Position numbers and translations under genes: made by a program
Part shown: one piece after another, positions 43,912 to 56,342 of the stretch
Layout of the letters: each line of letters opens with the position of its first letter
Numbering within the stretch: position 1 is the stretch's first letter
Source of the DNA: Monilinia fructicola
Lineage: Eukaryota > Ascomycota > Leotiomycetes > Helotiales > Sclerotiniaceae
Direction of reading: 5' to 3'
Length of the DNA: 64,000 bases
Assembly: GCA_008692225.1 (NCBI GenBank)
Contig: VICG01000003.1
Location: 923,501-987,500, forward strand
Notes under the pieces: generated by a model
What the model saw: the letters and a program-made list of their open reading frames with translations, nothing else
Databases searched by the model: none
Told to the model about the DNA's origin: nothing

Positions 43912-46065
43912 CTACTCATCGGTAACCGAAGCAAACTTGTCTGTCATAGCTTGAACAAGATCCTCGTACTATAGAAAGGTTAGATATGTGTATTTTATAC
44001 GAGCTATGAAAAATGAACATACCTTCTTTGTGATTTTTGTCCTCTCCTTCGCTTGGAACCTCGAACTTCATGCTTCTCAACTGGGATTGAAGCTCTCCGG
44101 TAGCTTCACGTACTTTGTTCCAACTTTGACCTTGCGCAATCGCCTTTTGAGCCTCATCATGGAAACCCATCATTGCCTTCATCATCCACTCGGTCTTCCA
44201 GATAGGGCAGAATTGATCGTAATCACTATAACCATTCTGTTGCAAGAAATCTTCCTTGATCAATGCAGCTACATCCAAGGTAATCTTGTCCGGGTCAGAC
44301 AATGCCGACTTTCCGACCAATTGGACGACTTGATCCAATTCTTCGGAATCCGACAAAAGTTGCTTGATACGGTCTCGAAGTCTGGGGAATTCGGGGTAGT
44401 CTTTTTCGTAGTATTTGTCGAGAACGGTGGTGTATTTACTGTAACTGACGGAAGTGTTGATGGAAGGGAAATGTTTGCGTTGAGCAAGCTTCTTGTCGAG
44501 ACCCCAGAAAACTTGCACGATACCCAAAGTACTACTTGTCACAGGATCCGAGAAATCACCTCCAGGGGGACTGACAGCGCCGACAATGCTGACACTACCC
44601 TCACGATCAGGACCACCAAGAGCTTGAACCTTACCAGCACGTTCATAGAAACTAGCAAGTTTGGCACCGAGGTAAGCAGGGAAACCTTGATCAGCAGGCA
44701 TCTCTCCCAAACGACCAGAAATTTCACGAAGAGCCTCAGCCCAACGCGAAGTAGAATCAGCCATCATGGCAACATCCTTACCCTGATCACGGAAATATTC
44801 AGCGACCGTAATTCCAGTATAAATAGAAGCCTCACGAGCGGCGACAGGCATATTGGAGGTGTTGGCGATAAGTGTGGTACGCTTCATGATAGGCTCTTTA
44901 CGTCCATCAACATCAATGGAAAGCTCGGGGAAATCCATCAAAACTTCAGCCATCTCATTACCACGCTCGCCACTGCACATCAATTGTTAGCGCAACATCG
45001 CTATTGTTCGAGAAAACTATATCCTTACCATCCGACATATACAATGATGTCGCTGTTTGAGAACTTGGAAACAGATTGACTGATAACCGTCTTACCACAT
45101 CCGAAAGCACCTGGAATAGCAACCGTTCCTCCTTGAACACTAGGGAAGAGAGCATCCAATACACGTTGGCCAACAATGAATGGCTTATCTGCTGCCAATT
45201 TCTCGGTCGTTGGTCGTGGCACACGTACTGGCCAGGTGTGCATCATGCTGTATTCAGTCTTCTTGCCATCAAATTCCACCTCGAGTATCTTCTGGTCGAC
45301 TTTGTAACTTCCCTTTTCGGCGATTCGAGTGATTGTACCTCTAGCCCTCGGTGGGAAAAGAATCTTGTGGTCATCCAAGAGGGAGTTCTCGTAGACTGTA
45401 CCCCAAATATCTCCGCCAGTAATGTGATCACCCACTTTCATAATAGGCTTAAAGTCCCAATCCTTTTCTCTGTTTAAGGCTGGCGCGGAGATACCTCGAG
45501 GAATGTAAATGCTGTCGGAAACGTCTGCAATAGCCTTAAGAGGTCTTTGAATACCATCGTAAATCGTTTCCATAAGCCCTGGTCCCAACTCTACTGATAA
45601 AGGCTTTCCGGTACGCACAACGGGATCACCGACTGTAACACCAGCTTCATACCCACAAAGTCAGTTATAGTTTCAACCCAAGCCCATATATGTTCCCATA
45701 CCTGTCTCTTCGTATACTTGGATAGTCGCTCTGTCCGCTTCGATTCGAATCACTTCACCGACAAGGTTATCGTGACCGACTCGAACCTATCTACAAGTCA
45801 GTACACAATGGCTGCCTCTATCGTGCACGCCAGACTTACCAACTCGTACATAGCAACTCCAATCATGTTCTCCGCCACCACGACAGGACTGAAGATGATT
45901 AGCTGAGTGTGAATGCATACATGTTAGTGAGGTCTTGGACGAACCCTGATACGGAGTAAATTGAACCTGAAGGACGGCGATTAGCAATTGCGTTGGTATA
46001 CCATGAGAAATCACCGAAGACAAACCATATTGTTCCTCTCCATCAGCATCTCTTTGCGGAGCCAT
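43912..46065 (-). CDS. VMA1: V-type proton ATPase catalytic subunit A (frame broken once)
   Basis: The gene starts [14 protein letters not shown] (46065) and has several small 5' exons, including a 22-base microexon (45945-45966) encoding SIYSVSG. It continues [60 protein letters not shown]. The catalytic P-loop is [37 protein letters not shown] and [11 protein letters not shown] are the other hallmark motifs. An intron at 44973-45028 splits the Cys of YVG|CGERG, the exact position where yeast VMA1 carries its intein; there is no intein here. Near the C-terminus GEDK-NHKE must become GEDK-ITKK to reach [18 protein letters not shown]. One T too many in the T5 run at 44034-44038 explains this. 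The enzyme acidifies vacuoles and other organelles using ATP. Confidence 0.95.
45945..45966 (-). other. VMA1: 22-base microexon of the V-ATPase A gene
   Basis: This tiny exon is flanked by a CTTCAG acceptor and a GTTCGT donor. It restores the conserved SVSGPVVVAEN sequence with correct phase on both sides. Confidence 0.75.
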
Positions 46066-46760
46066 GTTGACAATCTCTTTGTTTGGTTTCGGAAGTGCGA
46101 ATTGGATTGTTGTTGGAGGGGGTGATAGAGGTAGTTGTGGTAATGGATCTTGATTAAGCTCGACTGGAGCTATTGACAAGGTATCAATATGCTGGATTTT
46201 GATGAGGTCTAAGAATGAGGGCCGAGCTTTCAAACGAGGCCGAAGACCAAGTGACATAAAAGGAACTCGTGAGTCGTGAGGAGAGGATGACGTTTTTATC
46301 ACAATCAAGCAACTTCTTCTTCTGATTATGATTATGATTATGATTAAAGTGTTCAAAAAGCAGAGGAATGGAAGGGAATGGGAATGTAAATGGATAGGTA
46401 GTTTCAATCACATAGGTAAACTTTCCATCGACGAGTGGATACTGTATCGGTCAACGGAAGGAGCCTTGCTGGCTGAAGCTCTCTCACGGGCATTGCATTG
46501 GATTGATTGATGCTTCTCGCTAATACTGTAGGAAAGAAGACAGTAATTATGACAGCCCAGGTGTCTGTCTGTACTCACTCACGCGTGATAACAATCTACG
46601 TAGGACCTACCTACCACGCCTACCTATCTACAACAGAGTACTAATGATGGAATAAGGTTACCCGTGGACCATTCGTTGGGTACTTTCCAGCTTTCGGACA
46701 TTGTAATAATCATACGTCTCGGCTTCCAATGGTAAAGACTACGTATAAGTAAATGAGGAA

Positions 46761-46992
<232 letters not shown>

Positions 46993-48002
46993 TTATTGAT
47001 TGATATTGATTGGCGTTGCTATTATCTATTATATTAACCTTGATAATAAATCACGGCCCGCACTGATATAGATAGATACACGCCCTCTCATTTCATCTGA
47101 TCAAAGTTCCCCCGCCATTATGATTTTGGGTGTTGACTAGTGGAGGTGGTATGCTCCGTAGCAATCAATATACAGTAATAATAAAATGCATCAAGTGTTG
47201 GAGCCGATAGCGGATAACGGTTGGGTTGGCTAAGGGAGGAAGGCATAATAGCGTACGATTATAGTAATTCTGGCTCTATCTAGTGATAACCTGGAAGTGC
47301 ATTCACCTGAGCAATAGGTAGTAGATAGGTAGGTACCTGGTGGTATGTACTATGTACCCAGTGTGTCCGGGTATGTATATGGATCCATGGATGTACGAGT
47401 ACATACCTCCAGCTACTCCTTACAGGACCTGAGTATACCTAATCATCTATCATCTATTATCTATCCCGTTTACTCGAGTATTACAGTATCCATGGATATC
47501 GTTGTGTTCACATACCTTCAGGGGGTACTACCTATCTATAATCCTCTTTCCTTCCCTTCCTTTCCATTTCATTTAAATGTACTACTTATTACTGTACGTG
47601 ATTCAAAATGGTTCCTTGATGAGATCACATTTTCATTCATAAGGTTATTGATTAGTACTGATATGATCCCGTGGACCTTACTACTGCAGTACATGCAGCA
47701 GTACTATTAATATTATTCATTGTGAATCAACACCTTCCCTTCCATTTGCAGTCCAATCCGAAAGTGGGTTGGTTCTCTCCAGTTTATTAGACAGAGTAGT
47801 TGATGTAAATACTCGTTCTTTGCTTTGGTCTGGCTTACACGTTAAACACCTTCCTTGCCTTGTAAATGTATGTGTTTACCTCATGAGTAAATACTATGTA
47901 TGTTCAGTACTGTATATATGTATAGGTATACTTACCTAGGTAGTATATAGAGCTCCAGGGCTATGTGTGTGTGTATATGTGCGTGCGTGTGTGTATTAAA
48001 CG

Positions 48003-48060
48003 AATGGATGGATGGATGGGTGGATGGATGGATGGATGGATGGATGGATGGATGGATGTA
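48003..48060. repeat. (GGAT)n tetranucleotide repeat
   Basis: About 14 units of ATGG, with one GGTGG interruption near 48018. Flanked by GT-rich dinucleotide runs (GTGTGTGT) on both sides. Confidence 0.93.
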
Positions 48061-48131
48061 TATACGTATGTGTGTGTGTCTAGGCAGGTTGATAAACACT
48101 ATATATCTGTATATGTGTGTGTGTATCATAC

Positions 48132-48149
48132 GTATGGATGCATCCATAC
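48132..48149. repeat. 18-base perfect palindrome
   Basis: GTATGGATG is followed by its exact reverse complement CATCCATAC, just right of the GGAT array. The first arm resembles the array unit and the second its complement, so it may have arisen from an inversion during repeat slippage. Confidence 0.85.
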
Positions 48150-48828
48150 AATGCATCCATCTATGCTGTTTTTGATAAGAGCGATAGGGTGACCCAATGC
48201 TTTAAATAACCTACCGTAGTCCCTCGTACCTACTGTACCTAACATACATACATACATACATACAGACATCCCCAACCAATACTTGCCATGCCTCTTACCC
48301 AAACCCTTAACCCATAACCCATAACCTCTCCGTCATCTTCCATATTACCAGCTACATGAAATACTTGAGAGTCCTTTATCTTTGTCTTGATGAATCCTTT
48401 TTCCTTACCACAATATTCCAACTTTAATAAGAAGACGAAGCATACGATTATTACAACGAATGAGTTTGGTGAATAGACTTCTTTGTGCTTCATCATTACA
48501 TTACATTACATTACGATACATTACAATACAATACAATACACTTTCATCAACTCCCAAACTTATTCCTCCAACTTGTGTCCTCTCTTTGAACGGCCCAGGT
48601 GGTTCTGATCATCGACTATCTAATCAATCAATCACCATTCATTCTATCAGCACCTACCTAGTAGTTCTAACTGCTGCTTTGCTCAACCTTCCATGTGTTA
48701 AGCATTGAAGCACCGGCGATTTTGCTATACTCAAGTTAACCTTGACCTCTCTCACAATAACCTCCATTCACGACTGTCGATTATCAAAATTATTGAGGTC
48801 CATCTCTCTATTTCAAATTCTGTTCTAG

Positions 48829-51298
48829 AAGCGGCACTCCCGCAGAAGACGTCCTGGCAGGCGAAAACCCCCAAGATTTAGTATCCTTATCCACTCCCGA
48901 CGACCCATCCACCCCGACTTCCCCTCCAAGACCAACCAGCACTGCCCTCTCTGCCCAACTCCGTCCCCCTCAATATCAATACGCAACAGAACAAGTCAAT
49001 CCTATTCCTACGTCGAGCATACATAGCGTAGAACCTACAGGAAGTGCAGGTGCCAGAACTCGCAATACACCACAAGCTGAGCTTCGCCCGCCGAGACGTA
49101 CTCCTGATCAAGTCCTCGGTCGTAGAAGTCGAACTCATAATCTTGACCGAGGGGAGCAACCGAATAGTCTTCCGAGTCCCGGAGACTCTCCAAATCCTTC
49201 GAATCCAGAAAGTGAACATCGTCATAAAAGAAAACGACAAAGTGATAGTATGAGATTTGACGGGGAGAGTAGTAACTCGAATGGTAATTTGAAACCAATT
49301 TCAAATGGAGCCGGGCCTTCTCTACACAAGGCAGCTCTCTCGAATTCTGCCAACGGTGCACATTCTCCCTCGGTAACCATGAATGGATCAAGTACAAATG
49401 GCCACTCAGATTTAGGCATCAAGTCATCATCTACATATTTTGGACATGATAGGGAAGAAGTTACGAGGATATTGGTTCAAGCTTTGACAGACATGGGTTA
49501 CAACAGTGCTGCAACAACTCTAAGTCGGGAAAGTGGTTATGATCTAGAGAGTCCAACAGTAGCAGCTTTCCGAAGTGCTGTCTTACAGGGTGAATGGGCC
49601 GAAGCTGAAGAGCTACTCTTTGGAGCATCCACTGAGCTAGGCGGAGCTAGTGTTTATGGGAATGGCTTAGTTCTCCGAGAGGGTACGGATAAAAACTTTA
49701 TGCGGTTCTGGATGCGCCAACAGAAATTCTTGGAACTGCTGGAGCGAAAAGAACTGGGCAGGGCGATAAATGTATTGCGGTCCGAACTCACCCCATTGTA
49801 TCAGGACACCGCCAAGTTACATTTTCTGTCAAGGTAAGTTCCGTCGATATGTCTCAGAGTACTGTTGGGACTGGGCACTAATCACCTGTAATAGCTTACT
49901 GATGTGCACACCTGAAGACCTGAAGGCCAAGGCTAACTGGGATGGTGCCACCGGAGAATCGAGACAATTGCTCCTCTCCAAGCTGTCCAGTAAGATGATT
50001 ATTTTCGATGAAATTAATTGGTGAGCTATACTGATTCCCTTCTAGAATGCATATCACCATCAGCCATGTTACCCGAGCATCGTTTGGCCACTCTCTTCGA
50101 CCAAGTCAAACAACATCAAATATCTTCCTGTATTTATCACAACACGTATACCTCACCTTCACTGTATCAAGATCATACATGCGACCGAGGCAATTTTCCA
50201 TTACGACCTTCTATAGAACTCGATAAGCATTCTGGTGAGATATGGGATACCAAGTTCTCACACGATGGAACTCTGTTGGCGAGCTGTGGGAGTGATGGAG
50301 TGGTAGTGATTTATAACGTCCCGGACTTTGATGTTCACGTGGTTCTTTCTGAGCATGAAGCTGGGGTTTGTTCTTTTGCTTGGAGTCTTGATGATACAAG
50401 AATGGTCACGTGTGGCCGTGATAATCGTGCGTGTTTATGGAATACTGCGGTAAGTTCAAAGTCCATGTTTTCAAATTATCTTACTGACCTGATATAGACA
50501 GGAGAATTGTTGAAGAGACTCCCTCGTTTCACTGAACCGGTGACATGTTCTGTATGGACACCAGATGGGCAATCCTTTATTACAGGCAGCTTATCTAGCG
50601 ACAAAAACTTATGCCAGTGGAATCTCGATGGTGATCTTATACACGATTGGTCTCGAAACCATCGTATTCGAGATGTAGTGATCACACCGAACGGTCATCG
50701 GTTGGTGGCTATTGCGCACACGTCCCAGCTCTACGTTTATAATTTTGTATCTCGTGAGCTCGAATATAACATGGACCTCAAGGTCACCGTATGCTCGATA
50801 AGCATCAGCCAGAATTCGCGGCACCTGCTTATCCATTGTAACACCGGAGAAACGCGCATGATGGATGTAGAGACCGGCGAGAAAATCCGATCCTTTATAC
50901 CAGGAGATAAAGGCGGTGAATTCATTATCAGAACCACTTTCGGCGGCGCCAATGAGTGTTTTGTTGTTAGCGGAAGTGAAGGTATGATTGATAATTTGGA
51001 TAGATTATCGACATTACTAACATTTTTACTTGTAGAGGGAAACATTGTGATTTATCACAGAGAGAAAGGCTCAGTGATAGAAAAGCTGGGTGGGCACAAG
51101 AAAGGCTGCTGTAACTCAGTTTCATGGAACCCAACGAACCCATCCATGTTCGCTTCCGCCGGTGACGATGGTATCATTCGGATGTAAGTATCATTCCCTT
51201 CATACTTCTTGTATGAAACTAATGTACGCACCAGATGGTTGAGCGAAAACGCCCCACGAAAAGTTCCAATCTCGCAGAGTGGAATCAATGGCTGGTGA
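48829..51298 (+). CDS. GID7: GID7/WDR26-type WD40 subunit of the GID/CTLH ubiquitin ligase
   Basis: An ordered frame with protein-like content starts after an acceptor at 48828 (SGTPAEDVLAGENPQ) and is open through ATG 49250 (MRFDGESS). No upstream Met lies in this frame, so either a small 5' exon is missing or translation starts at 49250. Domains: disordered N-terminus with a KRKRQ basic patch; LisH/CTLH (DREEVTRILVQALTDMGYNSAATTLSRESG, then AVLQGEWAEAEELL); then about six to seven WD40 repeats ([72 protein letters not shown]). Introns at about 49833, 49990, 50452, 50980 and 51184 have standard GT-AG ends. The protein helps the GID complex degrade gluconeogenic enzymes such as Fbp1. It ends at 51298. 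Confidence 0.92.
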
Positions 51299-51754
51299 TT
51301 GGAAAAACTGACGCCAGTGTGCGAAAACGCGAAAGCGTTTTATTGGCAACCATACCACAATGTTCATTGTTTTGCATTATCAATATACTATCATCCAAAT
51401 TACATACACATTTGGAGCGGCGAATTTGGGGAAATTGGGTTGAGAGCAGGAAGGGCTGCATATGGGAAGGCATTCCATGGTGTTCGGGGAAACTTGTATG
51501 GTGGTGACTCGGAGTCTTTATGTGTGCCGTTTGCAAGTCGTTTTTTTGCAACTATTTAGACCCTTCAGCATATCAACTCTCACACGGATAGATTGATCGC
51601 GACTAAGTTGGGCACGTGAAAGGGGTGTGATTGGATGACAAGGCAAATACAACGCATGGTAGATATGAACATACATGTGAATGAAGTACTGACATTGGTA
51701 CATGTTTCAAATCCACACAATTGGTTTATGATTTATGATTTATGATCTGCAAAA
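51299..51754. other. Convergent intergenic region
   Basis: 3' flanks of GID7 and ribokinase; no gene seen. Confidence 0.4.
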
Positions 51755-53142
51755 CTATCTCTGTCCCTCTACCTCATCAGCCCAAGGTATAGCACTCTGG
51801 GCCCCCTCCTTCTCCACAGTCCTCGCAGCCGCCTTGCATGCTTTGGCCACAGCCGCAACCATAGCTCGTGCATCGGCATTGGCATTGCGTACTAGCTCAA
51901 CAGCATAAGCTCCTACAAATGTATCGCCCGCCGCAGTCGTATCAACGACTTTGACATCCTTCTCCGCAGGCACATGTTCGTAAACGTCGCCAGTGGCAAA
52001 AATAGCGCCCTTGGCACCGAGGGTTATGATTACGGTTTTCACGCCAAGGGAAAGGAAGTCCTTCGTTATGGAGCGCCAGTCGAAGTCGGGGGCTTCGACG
52101 GATTGGATATCGCGGTCTGTCAAGATGGCGGCTTCGGTTTCGTTGAGGATCAGGTGGGTTATGGAGGGGTAGGCGTCGTTGGGGAGTTTTACGGCGGGGG
52201 CTGGGTTGAGGAGGACGGGCACGTTGGAGGCTTGGGCGGTGGAGAGGATTTGGAGGACGGTTTCGATGGGGATCTCGAGTTGGAGGACGAGGAGGGAGGG
52301 GAGGGGGGTGCCGAGGGAGGAGGGGCTGCTGAAGGCGGTGGGTTTTAGGGACTGGGGGTTGGAGAGTCAGTGGGCGTTTGATAGGGGGGGCTCTGGGGTT
52401 GAGGTTGCATGTGTGTCATGGGAAACTTATGACGACGCAGAGATGAAAATAGAGTATCATGTGGAGAGAAACGAAAGGACTGTTGATGCTCACGTGATTT
52501 GCGCCGGGCGATAATAGGATGCGGTTCTCGCCGCTATCGGATTCTACGAGGATAACGGCTACCCCGGTCGATTGTTCCGGGATGGTTTGGATGGATTTGG
52601 TATCGATGAGTGAGTCTTTGAGGGAGGAGATAAGGGAGGGACCGAATCTAGGGAGATGTTAGTTTGCGGTGCATAAATAGATGAGATGGCTGGAGTGGAG
52701 AATAATGCATCGTATTCTTGACTTCAGTAATAGATGCGTATCTTGAGAGTATAAAATCACTCGCATCACAAGTGACTGAGGAGGTAGAAGCATGCACCAA
52801 GTCCTCGACTCCGAAGACGTAGAGACGCCTGCAGAATAATAGCCACTCGGGTAGATTTGACAGATGACTTATTCTGGACTTTTTTCCATCAAGAAAAACC
52901 TACTCATCATCACCCACAGCACCTATCATTCTGACCAAGACGTCGCTGGTGTGAGACGGGGCAGACGCGGGATTAGGTCTTGAGAGACGAGCGCATGCTA
53001 CAGCTTGGTTGGCACCTTTTCCGCCAGGACCAGTGCTGAAGGATGTAGCGGTTAGTGTTTCCCCGCCAGTGGGAACGCGAGGAGTAAGCGTTACGAGATC
53101 AGTGTTGAGGGATCCGATGACTGTGATGGTCTTGGGTGACAT
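51755..53142 (-). CDS. RBK1: Ribokinase (PfkB family)
   Basis: Exon 1 (from 53142) reads [30 protein letters not shown], then the PfkB signature [16 protein letters not shown], and ends GAVGDDE. An intron leads to [15 protein letters not shown] and [24 protein letters not shown]. Another intron (GTGAGC donor near 52493) leads to [14 protein letters not shown], then [15 protein letters not shown] and [10 protein letters not shown]. The second PfkB signature is [15 protein letters not shown], with the Asp of AAGD as the catalytic base (the usual form is GAGD). It phosphorylates ribose to ribose-5-phosphate in the cytosol, feeding the pentose-phosphate pathway. The coding DNA in the middle exon is GC-rich, and the strand opposite shows long open but meaningless frames. 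All exon joins keep the frame without repair. Confidence 0.93.
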
Positions 53143-53986
53143 GTTGGGATCGAGGGGTGGAGGTTATCCGCGTATTCGAAAGGGGGTTGGGCACGTGCTT
53201 GTTGTGTTCGAGTTGGCAATTCAGGTGCCTACGGCGTCGTAAGGGTGATGACGCAGCTTGTTTGAGAGCTTGCAATTTTATCTTCTTCGTGTGTGAGGTG
53301 AGGTCTATCGAAAGGTATCTAGGTTTCTTGGAGCCAATAGATGAGTGAATGTTTTTGAGGTGATTGAATGACTATATGTGAGTTGTCGTTGACTCCTCCT
53401 TGGGTACCAACCCCGCCCCCCACTGGGTTTGAAGATGGATGGCTGACGTCTCATTCATTCTTTCATCAAGCTACATTTGGAGGATACTTGAAAACTATAG
53501 ACTCACTGAACTGAGTGAACTGACTGCTCTGAAAAAGAGAACCTTTTTGGTAATTGTACTCCCTGAATATGATTGAGTTTTTGCCGTCTAATTAGATATA
53601 AATTATACAATACAATACAATACAATAAATACATACATGGATCACCATATAATTAATATACAGGTAATTAATCTTGACAAAATTTATTTATTACTGCATC
53701 ACCTGCATCATCAGGCAGGTCTCTCCATTTTGGTGTGGCTGAAATACATGCACGGGCCATTAATTATCAACTAGCCTCACCTTGTGGAAGTTGGCCTCGC
53801 ACGCCTCGTTTGTCTTAAACAACAGAATATCAACAGGAGATAGCATTTTATAAGAAGAACCTCTTTAACTCACACTTTCCTAAAACAAGACACAGCAACA
53901 AGCCCTGGAGAATTAAACTTGCCGAGAGATTCTACTACAGCTTAAAATTACCCATCTCCTTTCGAAATCAACACGCATACTCAATC
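53143..53986. other. Divergent promoter region, ribokinase and VPS1
   Basis: About 840 bases without a gene, including a short ATACA pentamer run near 53604-53628. It must carry both promoters. Confidence 0.5.
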
Positions 53987-56342
53987 ATGGCCGCACAAGG
54001 CGGTATCTCAGACCCCGGTCTTATAACGTCAGGACCTCCTTAAGGTGTATTTATTTGCGCCGCCCAGCTAACAGTCTATCTAGATTGGTGAACAAGCTTC
54101 AAGATGTATTCACGACCGTTGGTGTCCAAAACCCAATAGATCTTCCTCAAATAGTAGTGGTGGGGAGTCAATCAAGTGGAAAGAGTTCCGTTCTAGAAAA
54201 CATAGTCGGTAGAGACTTGTGAGTCTGCCACGTACGTACCCGCGGTGTTGGATATATGCTAATACGACGGCGATGCGCAGTTTACCTCGAGGAACTGGTA
54301 TTGTTACCAGACGCCCGCTCGTTCTGCAACTTATCAACCGTCCGCCTGCCGCAAAAAACAAACGGGATAAAGGAGGAAGAACTGACCTCTGAAGGTGATA
54401 AAGAAGCCAATGCTGATGAATGGGGAGAGTTCCTTCATATTCCTGGTCAAAAGTTCCATGACTTTAATAAAATTAGAGATGAGATTGTGAAGGAAACGGA
54501 GGCGAAGACTGGTCGAAATGCGGGAATCTCTCCAGCTCCCATCAACCTCCGCATATACTCACCAAATGTTCTTACTCTTACCCTCGTCGATTTGCCCGGT
54601 TTAACCAAGGTTCCAGTTGGAGATCAACCAAGGGACATCGAGAGGCAGATTAAGGATATGGTTCTCAAGCAAATTAGCAAACCAAATGCTATCATTCTTG
54701 CTGTGACAGGCGCCAACACAGATTTGGCCAACTCTGATGGATTGAAGCTTGCGCGAGAAGTTGATCCAGAAGGTCAGAGAACAATTGGTGTCTTGACCAA
54801 GGTCGATTTGATGGATGACGGAACTGATGTTGTGGACATTTTGGCTGGACGAATCATTCCCCTGAGATTGGGTTATGTTCCAGTCGTCAACAGAGGCCAA
54901 AGGGATATCGACAACAAAAAGGCGATTACTGCAGCTCTGGAAAACGAGAAAAAACTTCTTCGAGAATCACCGAGCATACAAGAACAAGAGCACATATTGC
55001 GGAACCCCCTATCTGGCCAGAAAGCTGAACCTTATCTTGATGATGCACATCAAGCAGACCCTCCCCGATATCAAGGCTCGTATCCAGGCTTCGCTACAAA
55101 AGTACACGACTGAGTTGGCAGGTCTTGGAGACTCAATGCTTGGGAATAGCGCAAACATCGTGCTCAATATCATTACGGAATTCACAAATGAATGGCGGAC
55201 GGTCTTAGAGGGTAACAATCAGGAGCTCTCCAGTGTTGAACTTTCAGGAGGTGCTAGAATCAGTTTCGTCTTCCACGAACTTTATTCAAATGGTGTTAAG
55301 GCTGTGGATCCATTTGATCAAGTCAAGGATATCGACATCAGAACAATTCTGTACAATTCTTCGGGCTCTTCACCTGCACTATTTGTTGGTACCACTGCTT
55401 TCGAGCTAATCGTCAAACAGCAAATCAAGCGCCTGGAAGAGCCAAGTTTGAAATGTGCTTCTTTGGTTTACGACGAATTGGTTAGAATCCTTACTCAACT
55501 CCTTGCCAAGCCATTATTCCGCAGGTATCCGCAATTGAAGGAGAAATTCCATGCCGTCGTTATTGCATTCTTCAAGAAAGCTATGGACCCTGCCAATAAA
55601 ACTCGTAAAAGATTTGGTGGCTATGGAATCATGCTATATCAATACCGGTCACCCTGATTTCCTCAACGGACACAGAGTGAGTTGGACAGTAACTGCATAA
55701 GGATCTTTACTAACTTGATTTACAGGCTATGGCTATTGTCAATGAAAAGCATAATGCATCAAAACCCGTCCAGGTTGACCCTAAATCTGGAAAACCAATC
55801 CCATCAACACCTGCACGTACTGCAAGCCCAACACTTGAAGGAATGAGTGATGGTCAAAATGGAGGTTTCTTCGGAAGTTTCTTTGCTTCCAAAAACAAGA
55901 AGAAGATGGCTGCCATGGAAGCCCCACCGCCAATTCTCAAGGCATCTGGAACTTTGTCGGAGAGGGAAGGAACCGAAGTTGAGATTATTAGTAGGTCAAA
56001 TCCAAGCCCTTGAGATGTCACTATTAACTTTGTTTAGAACTTCTCATCAGCTCGTATTATAATATCGTAAAGCGAACCATGATTGATATGGTCCCAAAGG
56101 CCATCATGCTCAACCTCGTTCAGTAAGAAACTCCTTATCATTTCGCAATGCATATGTAACTAATCTATTATAGGTACACCAAGGATGAAATGCAACGAGA
56201 GCTTCTTGAGAATATGTATAGAACGGATACTCTCGATGATTTACTCAAAGAAAGCGATTACACCGTTCGAAGAAGAAAGGAATGTCAACAAATGGTTGAA
56301 TCCCTCTCGAAGGCGAGTGAGATTGTTAGTCAAGTTCAATAA
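53987..56342 (+). CDS. VPS1: Dynamin-like GTPase VPS1 (frame broken three times)
   Basis: Starts [14 protein letters not shown] (53987), joined by an intron to [27 protein letters not shown]. The GTPase domain has [17 protein letters not shown] and NRGQRD. The middle domain and stalk follow, then a linker with a [13 protein letters not shown] patch, and the GTPase effector domain ([35 protein letters not shown]). It ends VSQVQ at 56342. Three one-base shifts interrupt it, each fixed by removing one A: an A6 run near 54353-54358 (RPPAAK to TNGIKEEEL), an A6 run near 54951-54956 (ENEKK/N to FFENHRAY) and an A4 run near 55597-55600 (DPANK to LVKDLVAME). The corrected protein is about 695 residues, normal for Vps1. 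It acts in vacuolar sorting and peroxisome division. Confidence 0.94.

Noticed and set aside
44973..45028. Possible VMA1 intein
   Set aside because: The interval is only 56 bases, has GT-AG ends and no intein motifs. It is an intron.
43988..45079. 363-codon plus-strand ORF
   Set aside because: It lies entirely antisense to V-ATPase subunit A, whose minus-strand reading has every family motif. It is a shadow frame.
48303..48330. CCCTTAACCCATAACCCATAACC, telomere-like
   Set aside because: Only two to three imperfect units, inside gene-containing DNA; not a telomere array.
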